NCBI GenBank assembly: GCA_027623615.1
Contig: JAQBVH010000079.1
Span: 1-9,500, forward strand
Direction of reading: 5' to 3'
Length of the DNA stretch: 9,500 nt
DNA from: Planctomycetota bacterium
Lineage (GTDB): Bacteria > Planctomycetota > UBA1135 > GCA-002686595
This document shows, in pieces, positions 6,911 through 9,500 of the stretch. Below the pieces are notes generated by a model, which searched no databases, was not told the DNA's origin, and worked only from the letters and a program-made list of their open reading frames with translations. Position 1 is the stretch's first letter, and the number at the start of each line of letters is the position of its first letter. The position numbers were made by a program, and so were the translations under genes.

Positions 6911-7810
6911 TTACTCCAGCGCGGCGCGCAGCCGGGCGATGTTGTCACGCTGGATCGACAGGTAGTCGCCGTCCAGCGGGCTGGTGGCCAGATCGAAGCG
7001 CACGCTGGTGAGGCCGTACTGGTCCTGGAACGTCTTGGCCAGGTCGGCGGGGGGCGCGACGGGCCACAGGATCACCTGCGCAGGTCGCTCCTGCAGCGCC
7101 TGCTCGAGACGGTTGAGCCCTGCGCCGCCCGGCTCCTCGACCGAGAGGTTGAAGCCCTCGATGTCGACCGCGAGCTGGCGACGGTCGAGGTAGGCGAAGC
7201 CCTCGCCGGCGGCGACCAACCGTTGATCGCGGACGACTTCCTCCAGCTCCTCGGCGAGCGCCTCGAGGTCCGCGCGCAGGGCGGCGATGCCCCGGTCGAA
7301 GGCCTCGGCGTGCTGCGGCCACGCGGCGCGCATCGCCTTGTGCGCCTCCCCGGCCTGATGGCTGAACAGGGTCGGGTTGATCCAGATCATCGCGTCGACC
7401 GCGCCGTGGCTGTGTTCGCCCGTGAGGCCGTGGGAGTGGGTCGTGACCTCCTGCTCGATCCAGAGCCCCGCCTCCAGGCCCTGGGAGGTGTCCACGTTCC
7501 GGCTGTGGGGCAGGCTGACCGTCTCGATCCAGCGTTCGTACCCGGCGCCGTTGCGCAGCACGAGTCGGGCGGCCTGGTACCTCGCCAGCGCTTCGCGCTC
7601 CGGTCGCCAGTGCGCCGGGTCGGCGCCGGCCGGCAGGAGGCACACGACCTCGACCGCCCCACCCGCGATCCGTTCGGCGGCGTAGGCCAGCGGATGGAAG
7701 GTCGTGTAGACCGCGTCGAGGGTGTCGGGGCCCCTGGGTTCGTCGGTCCCGCTCGAGCAGGCAACGAGCGCGGCGAGGGCGAGGGGGAGGGGGAGCAAAG
7801 TGGCGCGCAT
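6911..7810 (-). CDS. ZnuA-like metal-binding lipoprotein (ABC transporter substrate-binding type)
   Basis: This 299-residue protein has a lipoprotein signal with lipobox LVAC (Cys18). The fold signatures follow the ZnuA/TroA cluster A-I family: TTFHPLAYAAERIAG with ligand His39, LLPAGADPAHWRP, a His-rich loop (His125, 127, 133, 135 in THSHGLTGEHSHG), the W-x-N-P strand at 143-146, and a C-terminal DYLSIQRDNIARL helix preceded by Asp273. Two of the four usual zinc ligands look replaced: Met141 where DPHxW carries His, and Gly202 where SHDAFGYL carries His. The loop histidines may substitute, or the protein may be a sensor or chaperone. I recall zinc-annotated relatives with a similar HSHG-EHSH loop. 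Its ATG overlaps the permease stop (ATGA), so it belongs to the same complex or pathway as the FtsX-like permease. The metal identity is inferred. Confidence 0.82.
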   Translation of the reverse strand: MRATLLPLPLALAALVACSSGTDEPRGPDTLDAVYTTFHPLAYAAERIAGGAVEVVCLLPAGADPAHWRPEREALARYQAARLVLRNGAGYERWIETVSLPHSRNVDTSQGLEAGLWIEQEVTTHSHGLTGEHSHGAVDAMIWINPTLFSHQAGEAHKAMRAAWPQHAEAFDRGIAALRADLEALAEELEEVVRDQRLVAAGEGFAYLDRRQLAVDIEGFNLSVEEPGGAGLNRLEQALQERPAQVILWPVAPPADLAKTFQDQYGLTSVRFDLATSPLDGDYLSIQRDNIARLRAALE

Positions 7811-8997
7811 CAGAGGGTCTGGATCAGGTTCGGCAGCAGGGCCTGGGTCAGGGCGGACCAGAGGAGCGCGACGAGCGCCCCGAGGGCGATCAGACCCGCC
7901 GCCTCCCAGGCGAGCAAGGTCCAGACGGCGCGACGACCGCAGCCGATCGCGTGCAGGGTGCGGAACTCGTCCGCACGCAGGCGCGCCGAGAGGGTGAGCA
8001 CGAGGCCCGCGAACAGGATCGTCGAGAGGACCAGCACGGCCGACAGGCGATCGAACAGCGTCTTGATCTCGAGCACGAAGGCCAGGAGGTCCGCGACCAC
8101 GGTCTCGGGCCGCACCGCCTGCAGGCCGACCCAGTCGTCCACCTCGGGGGCCATCAGGTCCCCCGCGCGAGCGTTGGCGGGGAAGACGAGCACCGCGGAC
8201 AGGGGCATCGCGTCAGCGTCGCCGTGCAGGTGAAAGCCCGCGAGGTTCTCGGCGGTCAGCCGCCGCTCCTCGATGAACGCCGGGCTGAGGGCGACCTGGT
8301 CCTCGGTGCGCGAGAGCACGTAGCCCTCGGGCAGGGCGCCTTGCCCCGTCACGTCCGCGTGGCCATGACCGAGCCCCTCGAGGGCCCAGGCGGTCTTCAG
8401 GTCGACGAACACGGCCCCGTCGTCGGGCGTGCCGCTGGCGGCGAGGACTCCGACGATATTGAGCTCCACCGAGACGAGCTCCGCGATGTCGAGCGCCTTG
8501 GTCGGATCGGAGGCGATGACATCGCCCACGCCGAGGCCCTGGGCCGCGGCCACCCTCGCGCCGAGCAACGCGTCCCCGACGAGCAGGGGCAGGCTGCCAC
8601 GGATCGGGGTCAGCCGGCGCGCGTGGTAGTACTCGGGCGACGTGCCCACGACCGGGAAGCCCTGGGCGTGGCTGCGGGTGTGCAGGGGCACGACCACCCC
8701 GCCGCCGACCGGGGCGAGCTCTGCCTCGACGCGCGCCGTCAGGTCCGCGCGCAGGGGCGGCAGGTCCGTGTCGCGGAAGTAGAGCGCGCCCAGGGTCAGG
8801 TCGAAGCGGTTGCCCTCGGGTCCGACCAGGATCGGACTCGAGGCGCCGCGCGCCTCGAGGTCGGACCGATAGCGCCCCATCAACGCGCCCGTCGTCAGCG
8901 GCAGCGCGCCCGCGAGCGAGAGGCACAGGACCAGGATCACGCTGCGCGCCCTGTGGTGCAGCGCGTACCGCCCCGCGAGTTGCAGGAGGCCGGTCAC
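7810..8997 (-). CDS. FtsX/MacB-like ABC transporter permease
   Basis: This 395-residue membrane protein has TM1 at about residues 18-40, a large periplasmic MacB-PCD-like domain (about 45-312), TM2 at about 316-338, the cytoplasmic coupling segment RADEFRTLHAIGCGRRAVW (341-359) typical of FtsX permeases, and TM3 at about 358-386. The usual fourth helix and the following PARRAA-type C-terminal motif are not seen. Because the stop overlaps the next start (ATGA), the end looks natural and not frameshifted. The periplasmic domain has paired histidines (HTRSH 106-110, GHGH 210-213, FHLHG 255-259) that could touch metal. The GTG start overlaps the ATPase stop (GTGA). Its partner is clearly the upstream ATPase. 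Relatives drive mechanotransmission, lipoprotein release or efflux; here the ZnuA-like neighbour suggests a metal-linked role, which is inference. Confidence 0.85.
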   Translation of the reverse strand: MTGLLQLAGRYALHHRARSVILVLCLSLAGALPLTTGALMGRYRSDLEARGASSPILVGPEGNRFDLTLGALYFRDTDLPPLRADLTARVEAELAPVGGGVVVPLHTRSHAQGFPVVGTSPEYYHARRLTPIRGSLPLLVGDALLGARVAAAQGLGVGDVIASDPTKALDIAELVSVELNIVGVLAASGTPDDGAVFVDLKTAWALEGLGHGHADVTGQGALPEGYVLSRTEDQVALSPAFIEERRLTAENLAGFHLHGDADAMPLSAVLVFPANARAGDLMAPEVDDWVGLQAVRPETVVADLLAFVLEIKTLFDRLSAVLVLSTILFAGLVLTLSARLRADEFRTLHAIGCGRRAVWTLLAWEAAGLIALGALVALLWSALTQALLPNLIQTL

Positions 8998-9500
8998 GCG
9001 CCCGGCCCCAGGTCGAGGACCCGATCGAAGCGCGGCAGCAGGCCATGGTCGTGGGTGACCACGAGCAGGCTCGCGCCGCGCGCCGCGACCTCCTCGAAGA
9101 GCAGGTCGACCGCCGCGCCGGCGGTGGCGGGGTCGAGGTTGCCGGTGGGCTCGTCGGCGACGACGAGCTTGGGCGCGGTGACCAGGGCGCGACAGAGGGC
9201 GATGCGTTGGCGCTCCCCCTGGGAGAGTTGACGGGGCTTGCGCCCGAGCAGGTCGGCGACGCCGGTCGAGCGCGCCAGGTCCTGCGCGCGCTGCCTGGCC
9301 TTGGCGTCGAGGGTCAGCGTCGCCGAGAGGCGGTAGGGCAGCAAGACGTTCTCGCGCGCGTCGAGGTAGTCGAGCAGGGCGAAGTCCTGGAAGACCAGGC
9401 CGATCTCGCGCAGGCGTCGCGCGCGGCGCGCCTCCTCGGAGAGGCTCGACAGCGCTGATCCATCCAGCGTCACCTCGCCCGCGTCGGGCACGAGCTGCCC
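8994..9500 (-). CDS. ABC transporter ATP-binding protein, LolD/MacB type (5' partial)
   Basis: This is the C-terminal 168 residues of an ABC ATPase; the frame continues past the window edge, and the Walker A region lies outside. Visible in order are the Q-loop VFQDF (Gln codon 9387-9389), the signature LSQGERQRIA (near 9198-9227), Walker B LVVADEPTGNLD with the D-loop, and the H-switch in VTHDH. The EPTGNLD wording and the FtsX-like partner place it in the LolD/FtsE/MacB class and argue against a ZnuC-type importer ATPase. It hydrolyses ATP at the cytoplasmic face to move the permease encoded directly downstream, with which it overlaps by GTGA. The in-frame GTG at 9491 is internal, since the preceding codons continue the fold. 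Confidence 0.92.
   Translation of the reverse strand, partial: GQLVPDAGEVTLDGSALSSLSEEARRARRLREIGLVFQDFALLDYLDARENVLLPYRLSATLTLDAKARQRAQDLARSTGVADLLGRKPRQLSQGERQRIALCRALVTAPKLVVADEPTGNLDPATAGAAVDLLFEEVAARGASLLVVTHDHGLLPRFDRVLDLGPGA

Noticed and set aside
6906..6917. Small GGAG/CTCC inverted repeat at the binding-protein/HIT junction
   Set aside because: A four-base stem is expected by chance at this base composition, so it is not claimed as a regulatory structure.
7776..7798. G-rich tract with repeated GAGGG/GGGAG
   Set aside because: It is the complement of the Leu/Pro-rich signal peptide codons of the ZnuA-like lipoprotein; coding bias explains it.
7951..9231. 426-codon open frame on the + strand
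   Set aside because: Antisense to the permease and ATPase genes; its composition is that of a shadow frame.

Overview
The window is gene-dense, very GC-rich bacterial chromosome (roughly 70% G+C by eye), with almost no non-coding sequence apart from one about 150-base intergenic region and a 76-base gap. A lipoprotein signal, an FtsX/LolD-type ABC pair and a secreted serine peptidase point to a Gram-negative envelope. The gene content and the style of the signal peptides would fit a high-GC Planctomycetota or Myxococcota genome. That placement is an impression, because no rRNA or marker gene is present.

Layout. Positions 1-1315 (+ strand) hold the 3' part of an SGNH/GDSL-type hydrolase gene, overlapped by ATGA with a 46-residue single-pass membrane protein of DUF5989 type. 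Positions 1316-1467 are a convergent intergenic region holding two identical 31-base direct repeats, a third partial copy that runs into the next gene's 3' end, and several clean hairpins. The rest (1468-9500) is a run of minus-strand genes. In transcription order these are an ABC ATPase (5' end outside the window), an FtsX-like permease, a ZnuA-like lipoprotein, a HIT-family hydrolase, a dihydroorotase, then after 76 bases an S9 prolyl-oligopeptidase-type peptidase and a class I methyltransferase. Three of the junctions are four-base GTGA/ATGA overlaps and two others are only 2 and 11 bases apart, so most of the strand is probably one or two operons.

How the genes may work together. The most interesting part is 5164-9500. 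A zinc-type binding protein is co-encoded with a MacB/LolD-class ATPase and FtsX-like permease, not with ZnuB/ZnuC. The binding protein has a His-rich loop but lacks two of the usual zinc ligands. The same transcript carries a dihydroorotase, a zinc metalloenzyme, of the subclass with Gln in place of the first metal-binding His. My inference is that this is a metal (probably zinc) homeostasis module built on an unconventional transporter, with a dihydroorotase that may work under metal limitation. The second observation worth following is the repeat and hairpin cluster between the convergent genes, which looks like a small dispersed extragenic element or a compound terminator.
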